Source of the DNA: Kryptolebias marmoratus
Lineage: Eukaryota; Chordata; Actinopteri; Cyprinodontiformes; Rivulidae
Assembly: GCF_001649575.2 (NCBI RefSeq)
Contig: NC_051435.1
Span: forward strand, 377,871-441,870
Reading direction: 5' to 3'
DNA length: 64,000 bases
In this document: positions 15,001 through 25,083 of the stretch, piece after piece
How positions within the stretch are numbered: position 1 is the stretch's first letter
Layout: every line of letters starts with the position of its first letter
The notes under the pieces: model-generated
What the model was told of the DNA's origin: nothing
The model's database searches: none
What the model saw: the letters and a program-made list of their open reading frames with translations, nothing else
Made by a program: the position numbers and the translations under genes

Positions 15001-18000
15001 AGGTTACGTATGCCTTATGTTGTTCCCACACCTCGCATCATTAACCCTGCTGTTCTTGAGGAGGACGTGGAAATAAAACACTTCCAGCCACTCTCTGACA
15101 TGAAATGGTACAAGAAGCTGCGGGATCAATATGAGTTCCCTGAGCCAATGGAAAAAATTCGTCAGAAGAGAATGAAACGTATTCGCCTCTCTCGGTGGGA
15201 ACAGTTCTATGAGGTGCCCATCAGAATCAAGGAACAGTATAAGCCTAAGTGGCGATTCTCATCTGTGACTCAAGATGACTTAGAGACTGTGAGGCCTGCA
15301 AGGTATTGCACTCCTTCTCCTGAGATGGATTCCTATCGGAGAATTAGGAGAAGGTCTCTGGGTGATCTCTCAGATGAGGAGCTGCTGCTGCCTGTGGATG
15401 AGTATCTGTCCATGAAGAGAACAGAGGAGGAGAGGCTTCGTCTGGAAGAGGAGCTGGAACTAGGCTACTCTGCTTCTCCACCAAGTCTCAGCCCAGTTCG
15501 CTTTGAGCTGTCTGCTTTACGACCTTCCTCTCCAAGGAGGGTCTATAGTGAGGAGGAAGAAGGAGAAGTTAAAAGATATGACTCCTACAGAATTCCATCT
15601 AAATATGAGGCTGGCCCAAGCTTTGTTGACCTTCGCCAGCGTCATGACAAAGCCACACACAAACCTCCAAGACAGAAACAAAAAGTCTACGAAGAGAGAG
15701 AAGATCTGGAACTGCTACGCCCACATACAACCACTGAGAGAATCTCGTCTTACAAGAGTCAGCTCAAACGAATTGAATTTGAGGAGAAGACACGAACCAC
15801 GAAAAAGGAAAAAGATGTTACAGTTTCAACCTTCTCCGAGGCCACGGAATCTGAGCATCTGACTACTTTTACATCAGAATATGTACCTAAACCAATCAAA
15901 GCGCTTCATTTACCTGAACCATCAACATCAAAATCTCCTGCCCAGGAGAAGGCCTTAAAAACAGATGTTACGTTTCCTAAAGTGGACTTTTTATCCAGAT
16001 ATGAAGAAAGGAAACAGGCTCTCAGATCTGAGAGAAAGTCTGTAGAGAAGACAGTTGAGGTGGTGACACAGGCTCCCTTTAGCCTTGACCATACTCCACG
16101 TATTACCATCAGGATGCGATCTCATCGTGTACCCTATGGCTCCAACACAAGGTTTACCCTAAATATCCAAGCTAAACCTGAGCCTGAAATCACATGGTTT
16201 CACAATGGGAAAGAGATTCATCAGAGCAGCAAATACCAAATGACCAACATCAGTGGTGTTTTAACTCTCCAGATCAACAACTGTGTGACTGAAGATTCTG
16301 GTACCTATCGTGTAATCTGTAAGAACAGTAAAGGAGAGACTTCTGACTATGCTACACTAGATGTAGCAGGTGAAGAATATGCTGCTTTTTCATCTCTCCG
16401 CAAAGACGAGGAACCTCCATCAGCCCATCTACCAGAGATGACCCGAACAGAAGTGTACCATGTCTCATCTTCTAAAACAACTGTAGAAAAAGTTGTCATT
16501 GAAACTGTGAAAGAGTCCACTACTGTTGTTGAGAAGCCAAAGGAGAAGCCAAGTGTTCCTGCCACAATCGTGACCAAACCAAAATCCTTGACTGTGGAGG
16601 AGGGACACAACGCCAGATTTGAGTGTGATGCGGATGGTGATCCAGCCCCCTCTATCACCTGGCTACATGAGGGAGAAGCTGTTGGTCCCTCTGCCCGTCA
16701 CCACATTGTCTCTACTCAGTACAACTCCACCTTCGAGATCTCTGCTGTTGAGATGTCAGATGAGGGAAGCTACACACTATTAGTTGAAAATTCTGGAGGA
16801 AAACAGGAAGCCCATTTCAGTTTAACAATCAAAAAGTCTGAGTCAAAGGAAAAAGTAGTTGCTTCTCCCAGAGTTACTTCTCCAGAGGCTAAATCACCTG
16901 TTGCCAAGTCTCCTGAACCAGTTAAATCTCCTCAGAGAGTAAAGTCCCCTGAGCCGGTCAAGTCACCTCAAAGAGTAAAGTCCCCAGTCTCACCAAAATC
17001 CCCAACACCAAAGTCCCCAATGCCAAAGTCCCCTACTCCAAAATCCCCAACTCCATCTGAAAGGGACCACGTGATCTCTCCATTCAAGTCACCAAAGAGA
17101 GTGATGTCACCACCTCTTGAAAAGAAGCCATCCTTTTCAGATGGACTGAGTGACATCACTGCACCTCTTGACACTATCATCAAACTGTCAGTAAAGGTGA
17201 TGGGAGAACCTAAACCTACGATCTCGTGGATGAAGGATGGAAAGGTAATGCTTTTAAATACTGAGTATTTTGATATTCATGAATCTTCTCAATTGAAACC
17301 CTAACTGAAATGTGACATAAGTTAGTACAACCATATTTTTCTGATGGTTAGGTTCTGTGTCAGGGCGGGAAGTATGACATATTTGAAGATGGTGGTTCAG
17401 CTCATCTAGAAATCTCTGAATCAGAAATCTCTGATAGTGGGGTGTACAAGTGCACTGTTACCAATGCTGCTGGAGCAGCAACATCCACCTGCACAGTCGC
17501 TGTTCGAGGTAAGACAAAAAAACCTGTCCTGTAAACCTGCAGTTGTAAAGGTTCTGTTTTCATCAATAAGGTAAACATATATTGTGTTCTAGGTTCAAGG
17601 AGCCCCAAAACAATCTCAGAGGAAATCCTGAACAAGGAAATTTTATCATCTGTAAAAGAGGTGAAATCCTCACAAAACCAGATGTCTGTTGCAGAAGGAC
17701 AAACTCTGACTCTGAGGGCCAACATCCCAGCGGCCTCTGGCATCAGATGGATCCTGAACGGGGTGGAGGTATCCAACTCAGAGCAGTACAGATATGGAGT
17801 GTCTGGAAATGATCAGACACTGACCATCAGGTGTGTCAGCCAGTGTGAACAGGGGATAATCACCTGCCAGGCTCAAACAGAGCAGGGCCCGGTTTGGTGT
17901 CAGTTCCACACCAAAGTCACAGCCAAGCACTCAGGTGCACCCCACTTCCTGGTGCAGCCCAGGTCCCAGAACGTTGACGAGGGACAAAATGTTAAATTTA

Positions 18001-19738
18001 CCTGTGAAATTACAGGAGAGCCTTCCCCTGAAGTGGAGTGGTTAAAAGACAACATAGTTGTGAGTATTTTGTCTCTCCTTGAAGTTGTTTTGTTGTTAGG
18101 ACAAAGTATAATTAGCAGATGTTGTCAATAACCATTCTTTTTGCAGATTTCTGTCACACCAAACATTAGACTGAGCCGGTCCAGGAACGTGTACACTCTG
18201 GAAATATGTGAAGCCACAGTTTCAGACATTGGAAAATACACAATAAAAGCCAAGAATGAGTTTGGGCAGTGCTCTGCAACTTCATCCCTTAATGTCTTCA
18301 GTAAGTTACCTCTTCTCTTCAGCTAAACACAGTTAAATGCATTGGTTCACAGGGCGTTCATTGGTCTGCATGATCAAATCTGTCATGAAAACAGACTTGG
18401 ATTCCAACATCAAGGCTGAAACTTTAATTCACAGAGATGTTTTAAATCGAAATCCAAGGCAGTCCGGCTTCCCCAGCTTGTGCTTTGTGTCTGCATACAG
18501 GCTGATGTTCTTTCTGCACTTTGTGGTCTGAGCTATTTGCTTGTCATTTGCATTTTTACAGCTCTTGTTGAGAAACCAACAAAAATGATTATTGTGGAAG
18601 ACAGAGCTCCTTCTCATGCTGCTGTGAGCATGCAGAAACGTTTCTCTGCCTCCTCGGTTCATTCGGAAGCCAGCAGCTACAGCAGCAGTTCCCGTTCTGC
18701 TGTCGGCCAATATTCGTTTGAGAGCATGTCTGCAACTAACATATCTGCCATGATGGCTGAGTCTTTGGTTTCCATGAGTTCCAGCAGCCAAACGATGGAA
18801 ATGTCTGCCCATTCGCATGTTGAATCCCTCACCACTGGGACTAAAAGAGGTGAGATTTTTACAATGTGTCCATAACGATATCAATGTAAACAAAGCTGGA
18901 GTGAAAAAGCATTATGGAAAGACCGGACTCAGTTTTTTTTTCTGTTTTGCAACCAACAAGTAACATTTTAGATGTTCGTGTTGATGAAACCAAAGCAGCC
19001 TAAAACAAACACTCATACCTGAAACCAGTGGTGAATCTCAGCCTTTTCTACCCTAGTGACATGTATGTACATGAAGATACAGTATGTAAAACAAGTCACA
19101 GTCTTTTTATACTCTGAAGGTGGTCTGTTACTGGGCTGTGACTTTTGGAAACTAGGTTGTCACTCAAACTTAAAATAAAATGAAGAGAAACAGGCACATT
19201 TTCAGTTGTGGTCTCACTGAATTCTGAGACTTGGCGATCAAGCAACCAGTGAGTCATGGAACAGCATTTTGAAAGGTCACGTTTTAAAAATCATGGCCTA
19301 TTTTTGTGTTCACAACCTGCAAAACTGTATTGTAGGCCATTGAGTAATAAATGTTGAGACAATGATTGGATGAAAAGAACACAGTAAGAGCCATTTAGGA
19401 TGTACAGTAGATGATCCATCACTGACCTTGTTCATCTTTGTTAACAGGCTCTCCACCAAAGATCGAAGTGCTTCCTCAGCATGTTAGAGCTGAGCCAGGC
19501 AAATCCCTGACTGTGACAGGCGTTTTCTCTGGAGACCCTGCCCCCTCCGTACAGTGGGTCCGCTCGGGTCGGACTCTCCCAAATGAGGATGAGCGGTTCC
19601 GTGTGGAGAATGCAGATGATCTGTCCACCCTGATGATCTGTGCCGTGAAGGAAGCTGACACCGGAGCATACACCCTCCGATTGTCCAACGAGCTTGGTTC
19701 CGACTCTGCAACCGTTAACATTCACATCCGGTCCATGT

Positions 19739-19740
<2 letters not shown>
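86..19740 (+). CDS. ttn: Titin, C-terminal part (A-band C-zone to M-band), 27 exons, 5' end outside window
   Basis: Giant sarcomere scaffold protein; this portion binds thick-filament and M-band partners. Exons by splice signals: 86-370, 502-801, 913-2979, 3112-3414, 3513-3818, 4012-4302, 4411-4710, 4918-5223, 5360-5662, 5872-6153, 6281-6874, 6968-7255, 7483-7782, 7881-8183, 8350-8652, 8738-9322, 9406-9708, 9946-10245, 10333-10908, 11011-11316, 11444-12049, 12146-17244, 17352-17508, 17593-18059, 18147-18300, 18562-18849, 19448-19740. Most junctions are phase 1, and every length keeps the frame. The domain order up to the kinase is Ig-F-F-F-Ig-F-F, then a complete 11-domain super-repeat (Ig-FFF-Ig-FFF-Ig-FF), then Ig-FFF-Ig-FFF-Ig-Ig-F-F-Ig-Ig-F-kinase (F = FnIII). 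This matches the known end of the A-band. The last residues, NIHIRSM, match the titin C-terminus. I cannot decide between teleost ttn paralogs. Confidence 0.97.
913..2979 (+). CDS. ttn: Titin seven-domain A-band exon (Fn-Fn-Ig-Fn-Fn-Ig-Fn)
   Basis: A single 2067-bp open exon (689 codons, phase 1 at both ends) encodes seven consecutive domains. Its acceptor is TTTTTTCAG before 913 and its donor is GTAAGTG at 2980. The neighbouring domains are split one or two per exon. In mammals a much larger part of the A-band lies in one giant exon, so this may be the retained piece of such an exon or the result of local intron loss. I cannot tell which from one genome. Confidence 0.95.
12146..17244 (+). 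CDS. ttn: Titin giant M-band exon: A169-A170-kinase-M1 to M5-KSP-first half of M7
   Basis: This 5099-bp exon corresponds to mammalian Mex1. Approximate domain order: Ig A169 (12146-12438), FnIII A170 (12439-12735), kinase (12830-13600), regulatory tail, Ig M1 (13770-14060), M2 (14150-14437), M3 (14460-14730), a long charged linker including the RRRSLGDLSDEELLLP segment (14731-16080), M4 (16085-16372), M5 (16550-16835), a KSP-rich linker (16840-17130), and the first half of an Ig that aligns with M7. The kinase keeps the glycine loop GRGQFG, the MAKF lysine, HLDIRPEN in place of HRD, and ELG in place of DFG (mammals EFG). This is the known titin pseudokinase-like pattern. The residue aligned with Tyr170 is Ala (13324-13326). 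Confidence 0.96.
12830..13600 (+). other. ttn: Titin kinase (TK) domain
   Basis: The N-lobe begins around KYSIAEELGRGQFG. The lysine of MAKF fits the beta-3 position, and the Met before it is the residue linked to weak activity in mammals. The catalytic-loop Asp is in codon 13195-13197 (HLDIRPEN). Counting 43 residues on, with no gaps against the human sequence as I remember it, gives Ala at 13324-13326 inside EYAAPE, where human has EYYAPE. The helix after the P+1 loop reads DMWSVGVLTYVLLSG, and the domain ends near HPWL. In mammals TK is a mechanosensing scaffold at the M-band that binds Nbr1, p62 and MuRF. Confidence 0.93.
16840..17130 (+). other. ttn: Expanded KSP phosphorylation linker of titin
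   Basis: Between Ig M5 and the next Ig I count eleven K-S-P triplets: AKSP twice, VKSP four times, PKSP four times and FKSP once. In mammals this linker carries about four VKSP motifs, which are targets of proline-directed kinases during myogenesis. The DNA also repeats as short AAGTCCCC units, so expansion by slippage or unequal exchange is plausible. Confidence 0.85.
17352..18300 (+). CDS. ttn: Titin M-band Ig exons M7 (second half), M8 and M9
   Basis: Exon 17352-17508 starts in phase 0 and completes the Ig begun at 17150-17244, so an intron lies inside that Ig right after WMKDGK. Exon 17593-18059 encodes a linker, Ig M8 (ILNGVEVSNSEQYRYGVSG) and the first half of M9 (PRSQNVDEGQNVKFTCEI). 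Exon 18147-18300 completes M9 (LSRSRNVYTLEI and YTIKAKNEFGQCSAT). The donor GTGAGT at 18060 follows codon GTT. Both Ig domains are therefore split by phase-0 introns, while the domain ends use phase 1. Confidence 0.93.
18562..18849 (+). CDS. ttn: Titin Mex5-like serine-rich exon (is7 insert)
   Basis: This symmetric phase 1-1 exon of 288 bp encodes a Ser- and Met-rich non-Ig segment (SSSSRSAVGQYSFESMSA and MSSSSQTMEMSAHS). Its position between M9 and M10 and its composition match mammalian exon Mex5, which encodes the is7 calpain-3-binding region and is alternatively spliced. Because it is symmetric, it can be skipped without a frameshift, so the same alternative splicing is possible here. Confidence 0.9.
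19448..19740 (+). CDS. ttn: Titin last exon, Ig M10 (Mex6)
   Basis: This exon encodes GSPPKIEVLPQHVRAEPGKS and the rest of an Ig domain ending in ELGSDSATVNIHIRSM, then TAA at 19738-19740. In mammals M10 binds obscurin and obscurin-like 1, and mutations there cause tibial muscular dystrophy. The N-terminal GxPPKIE and the terminal NIHIRS sequence make the assignment firm. The 3' UTR begins with a poly-A and AT dinucleotide run. Confidence 0.96.
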
Positions 19741-19769
<29 letters not shown>

Positions 19770-20775
19770 TCCCCTGTTTCCCTCATCCCAAACTTTTTAT
19801 TTACAACCTTACTTGATAAAGATCAGGAATATTCTTGTAAATAGGAACTATTTTTGTACCAAACTTGACATTAATTTTTGCCAAACTAGACTAAAGTCTA
19901 AAGATGTAAAATGTGCCATATTGGATAACATTGACTTAGGATGTTTGATCCATTTTTCTGTGACATGTACATAATGTATATAGCCGAGTTTACCGGTTAT
20001 GGGAAATGTATGCATTGTTATTTATGACAATAATTTAAAGAGAAACTTAATGAAACTAAATGTAGTTTAACAGGAGAAAGTTTCGACAGGAACGAATACC
20101 CTGTTAAAGAGAGAAACTAAACTCTGTGCCTCAACGATCAGTTGAAGTCTAAGATTGCCTCAACAGGTAGAGAGGCTCCCTGTTGATGTTACGAACCAGA
20201 AACAGAAAGACAAAGTTTTTACACGTCTCTGTGCGTGGAAAATTACAGTTTCCTTTGAGTTGTAAAATGAGCGTAAGGCCCTGAGCGCTGTTTGCATCAC
20301 CCTCATGTAAGCAGCGTGAACTGGCCTTGTGCTCAGACTGACTGTGTCGTACCGCCATGATGTGATGACCTGCAGGGAGCGCGAGCGGCCTGCGCTCTCT
20401 GCCATAAGATTCATTTGAATAAAGAGCGCTGTTTCTGCCACAGGACAGCCGGATGGGCTTTTACACAGAAACATCTCCTGGCCATGAGTGAAAAGGAAGT
20501 CAACACTGGCTCTTCTGGGCAGAAACAGCGCCATCTCCTGGAGGATAGTAGCTAACATGTTTGTTTTGGGTGTGAGTGTAGCTTTTAGTTGTTTCACCGT
20601 GTCATTAGTCAGGGTTTTCTATGTTTGCATCACAGAGTTTATCTCCTGTGAGAGAAACAGCAGTTCTGGTTGATGCCCTGCACTTTGATTGAATTAATCT
20701 GCTGATATAGAATGTTATTTCATCCTCCTCGAGTTTTATGCATTACTGATTTAATAAAGCATGATTTCAGCACTA
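19741..20775 (+). other. ttn: Titin 3' UTR with two candidate polyadenylation signals
   Basis: The segment is non-coding and AT-rich. AATAAA occurs at 20418-20423 and again at 20753-20758. The second is followed within about 30 bases by a GT-rich stretch (ATGTGTCCTCTGTCTGAG), so it is the better transcript end. The UTR end is inferred. Confidence 0.6.
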
Positions 20776-21040
20776 CATGTGTCCTCTGTCTGAGTCTTTT
20801 CTGTCATTTCCTACCTTCACATTAGAGAGAGACTCATTTTAATTGGCTGATATTGGCCCTTAAGAAACAATCAACAATAGCCTATGACTGTACATACTTA
20901 ACCAATTACCAAGTAGGAAGATGAAGATGCAGCAGCAGCTGCTCTGTTCAGTTCACTGTAGGCCACACTTTTGTTTTTTAAGCAAGAATGTTTTCCTATT
21001 TGTTATTTTCATTTGTACAAGTTGTTCTAAGGGTTGTTAA
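20776..21040. other. Intergenic sequence without recognised content
   Basis: No coding or repeat structure could be recognised here. It separates the titin 3' end from the Tc1-like fragment. Confidence 0.4.
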
Positions 21041-21345
21041 ATACATTATATTGCCAGAAGTATTCTTTCATCCATCCAAATCATTGAGTTCAGGTGTTCC
21101 AATAACTTCCAAGCTCACAGGTGTATAAAACCAAACACCTAGTGATGCAGACTGCTTCTACAAACATTAGTGAAAGAATGGGTCACTCTCAAGAGCTCAG
21201 TGAATTCTGGCATGGTACCATGGTAGGGTGCCACCTGTGCAATAAGGCCAGTCGTGAAATTTCCTCTCTACTAAATATTCCACAGTCAGCTGTTAGTGAC
21301 TGTGGAATGCCTGTTACTGAAAAAAAGTCTGTCAAACTCATGTTG
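21040..21345 (+). mobile_element. Truncated Tc1-like DNA transposon (5' part)
   Basis: The sequence starts ATATTGCCAGAAGTATTC and continues into an ORF with SERMGHSQELSEFWHGTMVG and CNKASREISSLLNIPQSAVS. This is the N-terminal helix-turn-helix of Tc1-family transposases common in fish. It stops after about 300 bp with no catalytic DDE region, so it is a dead fragment. I see no right terminal repeat. Confidence 0.75.
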
Positions 21346-21800
21346 TAAAAAAACCCAAAGCCACATGGAGAGAAGCTCACATCCCAGTTCAAAATAAGAC
21401 ACAAACACTAAGGGGTAAAAAAGGGTAATAAACTAGTAATAACTATTTACCGTCATGTCATTAATAACAGTTCATATTGACTGTTTAAGGTAATTTAACA
21501 GGTTAGGTAGAAACAATACATGAAACCTTTTCTCTTTCTTAATTGTTTATTTTAACTTAAAAGTTCAGCATCTTTGTTTTGTCTCCATGGAAACCATGAT
21601 GAGGGGATGACGTATCATAAAATCTGCAGTGAAGGAGGTCCAGCAGGTGATCAGGTTTACAGCTGACAGCTGAGTTAGTCCACGACTATTTACAGCACCA
21701 GAAAACTACCAGACACACACCGATACAGAGACACACCACAAGTTCACCTACGTCCCAGATAGACCACAGTCGGCACCTTCATTTTATCTACACTGTAGCT
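21346..21800. other. Intergenic sequence without recognised content
   Basis: AT-rich sequence between the Tc1 fragment and the minisatellite. No coding potential or repeat family was recognised. Confidence 0.35.
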
Positions 21801-23572
21801 GGGACCTGAGGAGGACCGGGTCCCCAGGAGCTGAGGAGGACCGGGTCCCCAGGACCTTAGGAGGACCGGGTCCCCGGGAGCTAAAGAGGACCGGGTCCCC
21901 AGGAGCTGAGGAGGACCGGGTCCCCAGGACCTGAGGTGGACCGGGTCCCCAGGAGCTTAGGAGGACTGGGTCCCCAGGACCTGAGGTGGACCGGGTCCCC
22001 AGGAGCTGAGGAGGACCGGGTCCCCAGGACCTGAGGAGGACCGGGTCCCCAGGAGCTGAGGAGGACCGGGGCCCCAGGACCTAAAGAGGACCGGGTCCCC
22101 AGGAGCTGAAGAGGACCTGGTCCCCAGGAGCTTAGGAGGACCAGGTCCCAAGGACCTGAAGAGGACAGGGTCCCCAGGAGCTGAGGAGGACCGGGTCCCC
22201 AGGACCTGAAGAGGACCGGGTCCCCAGGAGCTGAGGAGGACCGGGTCCCCAGGACCTGAGGAGGACCGGGTCCCCAGGAGCTGAGGAGGACCGGGGCCCC
22301 AGGACCTAAAGAGGACCGGGTCCCCAGGAGCTGAAGAGGACCTGGTCCCCAGGAGCTTAGGAGGACCAGGTCCCAAGGACCTGAAGAGGACAGGGTCCCC
22401 AGGAGCTGAGGAGGACCGGGTCCCCAGGACCTGAAGAGGACCGGGTCCCCAGGAGCTGAGGAGGACCGGGTCCCCAGGACCTGAGGAGGACCGGGTCCCC
22501 AGGAGCTGAGGAGGACCGGGGCCCCAGGACCTAAAGAGGACCGGGTCCCCAGGAGCTGAAGAGGACCTGGTCCCCAGGAGCTTAGGAGGACCAGGTCCCA
22601 AGGACCTGAAGAGGACAGGGTCCCCAGGAGCTGAGGAGGACCGGGTCCCCAGGACCTGAAGAGGACCGGGTCCCCAGGAGCTGAGGAGGACCGGGTCCCC
22701 AGGACCTGAGGAGGACCGGGTCCCCAGGAGCTGAGGAGGACCGGGGCCCCAGGACCTAAAGAGGACCGGGTCCCCAGGAGCTGAAGAGGACCTGGTCCCC
22801 AGGAGCTTAGGAGGACCAGGTCCCAAGGACCTGAAGAGGACAGGGTCCCCAGGAGCTGAGGAGGACCGGGTCCCCAGGACCTGAAGAGGACCGGGTCCCC
22901 AGGAGCTGAGGAGGACCGGGTCCCCAGGACCTGAGGAGGACCGGGTCCCCAGGAGCTGAGGAGGACCGGGGCCCCAGGACCTAAAGAGGACCGGGTCCCC
23001 AGGAGCTGAAGAGGACCTGGTCCCCAGGAGCTTAGGAGGACCAGGTCCCAAGGACCTGAAGAGGACAGGGTCCCCAGGAGCTGAGGAGGACCGGGTCCCC
23101 AGGACCTGAAGAGGACCGGGTCCCCAGGAGCTGAGGAGGACCGGGTCCCCAGGACCTGAGGAGGACCGGGTCCCCAGGAGCTGAGGAGGACCGGGGCCCC
23201 AGGACCTAAAGAGGACCGGGTCCCCAGGAGCTGAAGAGGACCTGGTCCCCAGGAGCTTAGGAGGACCAGGTCCCAAGGACCTGAAGAGGACAGGGTCCCC
23301 AGGAGCTGAGGAGGACCGGGTCCCCAGGACCTGAAGAGGACAGGGTCCCCAGGACCTGAGGAGGACCGGGTCCCCGGGACCTGGAGAGGACCGGGTCCCC
23401 AGGAGCTGAGGAGGGCCGGGTCCCCAGGACCTGAAGAGGACCGGGTCCCCAAGAGCTGAGGAGGGCCAGGTTCCCAGGACCTGAGGAGGACCGGGTCCCT
23501 AGGACCTGAAGAGGACCGGGTCCCCAGGAGCTGAGGAGGGCCAGGTCCACAGGAGCTGAGGAGGACCGGGTC
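21801..23572. repeat. 25-bp GC-rich minisatellite with 225-bp higher-order units
   Basis: About 70 tandem copies of a 25-bp monomer alternate between AGGAGCTGAGGAGGACCGGG-type and AGGACCTGAGGAGGACCGGG-type variants joined by TCCCC. The diagnostic variant GGGGCCCCAGGAC recurs at 22071, 22296, 22521, 22746, 22971 and 23196, exactly 225 bp (nine monomers) apart, so the array is organised as near-identical nine-monomer units. Two minus-strand frames stay open for over 1.3 kb because 225 is divisible by three. I regard these as artefacts of the repeat and not genes. Confidence 0.97.
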
Positions 23573-24775
23573 AGCTCAGAGGTTAAAGAGGATACAGTCA
23601 CATCTGGTGTGATTGAGTTCCTGCAGAACTTTTATTAACATCCCACGGGTTCATCTAATCTTTCCAAACATTTTGAAGTAGAACCAGGTCCACCAGAGCT
23701 ACAGAACAGCCTGTTCCTCATGTGTGGGTTGTTCCTGGATCAGAAAAAACTTCTTCTGTTTCAGACCCAAAACTCAGTCCAGCTTCTGAGGTTCTGCTCA
23801 GAAGGCCAGTCGCCCTGAGGACAAAGTCTGTCCTGAGGAGACAGAGGCCAGGCCGCCCTGAGGACACAGAGGCCAGTCCACCCTGAGGACAAAGTTTGTC
23901 CTGAGGACACAAAGTGAGCGGTGCGGTGTCTGCAGGTCATTTGTTTTGTTTTGGACTTTGTTTGGATCCGCCATGTCCTGGATGCCTGAGAATCTACACC
24001 AGCACCAATCTAAAACACAACATTTATAGAAATCGTGTGACTCAGAAATTATTTAATGTTCTGTCTAGAAAACAAAATGTAAAACAGAAGTAAAAAAATT
24101 TGAATTTTCTTACATTATAAAACAGAATAATAAATTGTGTTAAAAATCAAACTGTTTCAAACCTGTTTTTTGCAGGAAGCAGGTTTATTTTGTCAGTAAT
24201 AAAAAATGAAAGTTGAAACTGGAAGAATCTGAGATTCTGATCTCAGTTCTGAAAATTGAGCATCAAAATGCTGAGTCATGTTTTCAACATGCATGTTCAG
24301 ACTGCCCAAGATCTTAATTTAACTTTAAGAACGTACGTCTAAAGTCCATCAGAGTCTACAACCTGTGGATATGTTCCATCAGCACCAGAGACACATGTTG
24401 GACTTCATGGAGAAGTCAGCAACAACATATCTGTCACAGTTTGTTCTGACTGGTTGCAAATGAAACGTCAGTTTGGTCCCATAATCAGTCAGCCGTTTCT
24501 GCTTTCACAGAATAAACATGGCTGTGTTGTTTCGATTAACAGAACTGAACCGGTCTTTTACATCCGTGTTCAACCCACAGCGCCACCTGCTGACCAGACT
24601 AACCTGGTTCTTCAGTCCAAACCAGCTGAATCTCTTTAGTGTTTTAAGAGTAAATTAGCTGCTGATAAATAAATCACCTGCAGAAGTTTGGTTTTGATCT
24701 GTGGATCTGCTTCTCTCAGAACCACCTGGGAGGACCAAGCCCACACCTGATGGGTGTCGGAGTCTGCCAGTCTCT
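23573..24775. other. Probable bmpr2 3' UTR and flank, with a Penelope end fragment
   Basis: This non-coding stretch lies downstream of the bmpr2 stop on the - strand. Reverse-strand AATAAA motifs lie at 24184-24189 and 23631-23636 and could end the transcript. At 23815-23905 the phrase CCCTGAGGACACAGAGGCCA recurs in short imperfect copies. At about 23966-24006 the text CTGAGAATCTACACCAGCA matches the end of a Penelope-like element also seen at 43300. Confidence 0.45.
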
Positions 24776-25083
24776 TTAGAACTCCGTCATCCTGTCAGCA
24801 TCAGAGGTCGTGGTTGCTGTGGCTCCTCCTCCAACCAGAAATACCGCCATGCTGGATTTAGACTGGTTGATGCCGACTCCTCTGGTTCTCTGGGGACTAG
24901 AGGAGAACTGGATCTGACCATTGTTGGTGGAGCTGAACTCAAAGTCCAGATCCAGAGGCGTGTCTGCAGAGACCACCCATGAGGCTGGACGCCATTTTTT
25001 CAGAGTGTATGGTGTCTTCACACGACGTTTGATCTTCTCTCCAGTGGTGCTCAGACTGCCAGAATCCGTCTGAAAAACGTCAC
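24776..25083 (-). CDS. bmpr2: bmpr2 last coding exon
   Basis: The exon starts after TTTTTTCAG at 25084 and encodes [20 protein letters not shown] and a conserved WRPASWVVS segment, ending MTEF and TAA. The end of the protein diverges from the mammalian form, but [17 protein letters not shown] keeps the conserved SSTAVYLAEGGTATT pattern. Confidence 0.9.

Noticed and set aside
21881..23452. A 523-codon antisense open frame and an overlapping 439-codon frame
   Set aside because: They are translations of the 25-bp minisatellite with a 25-residue period, lack any domain, and both frames are open at once because of the 225-bp period.
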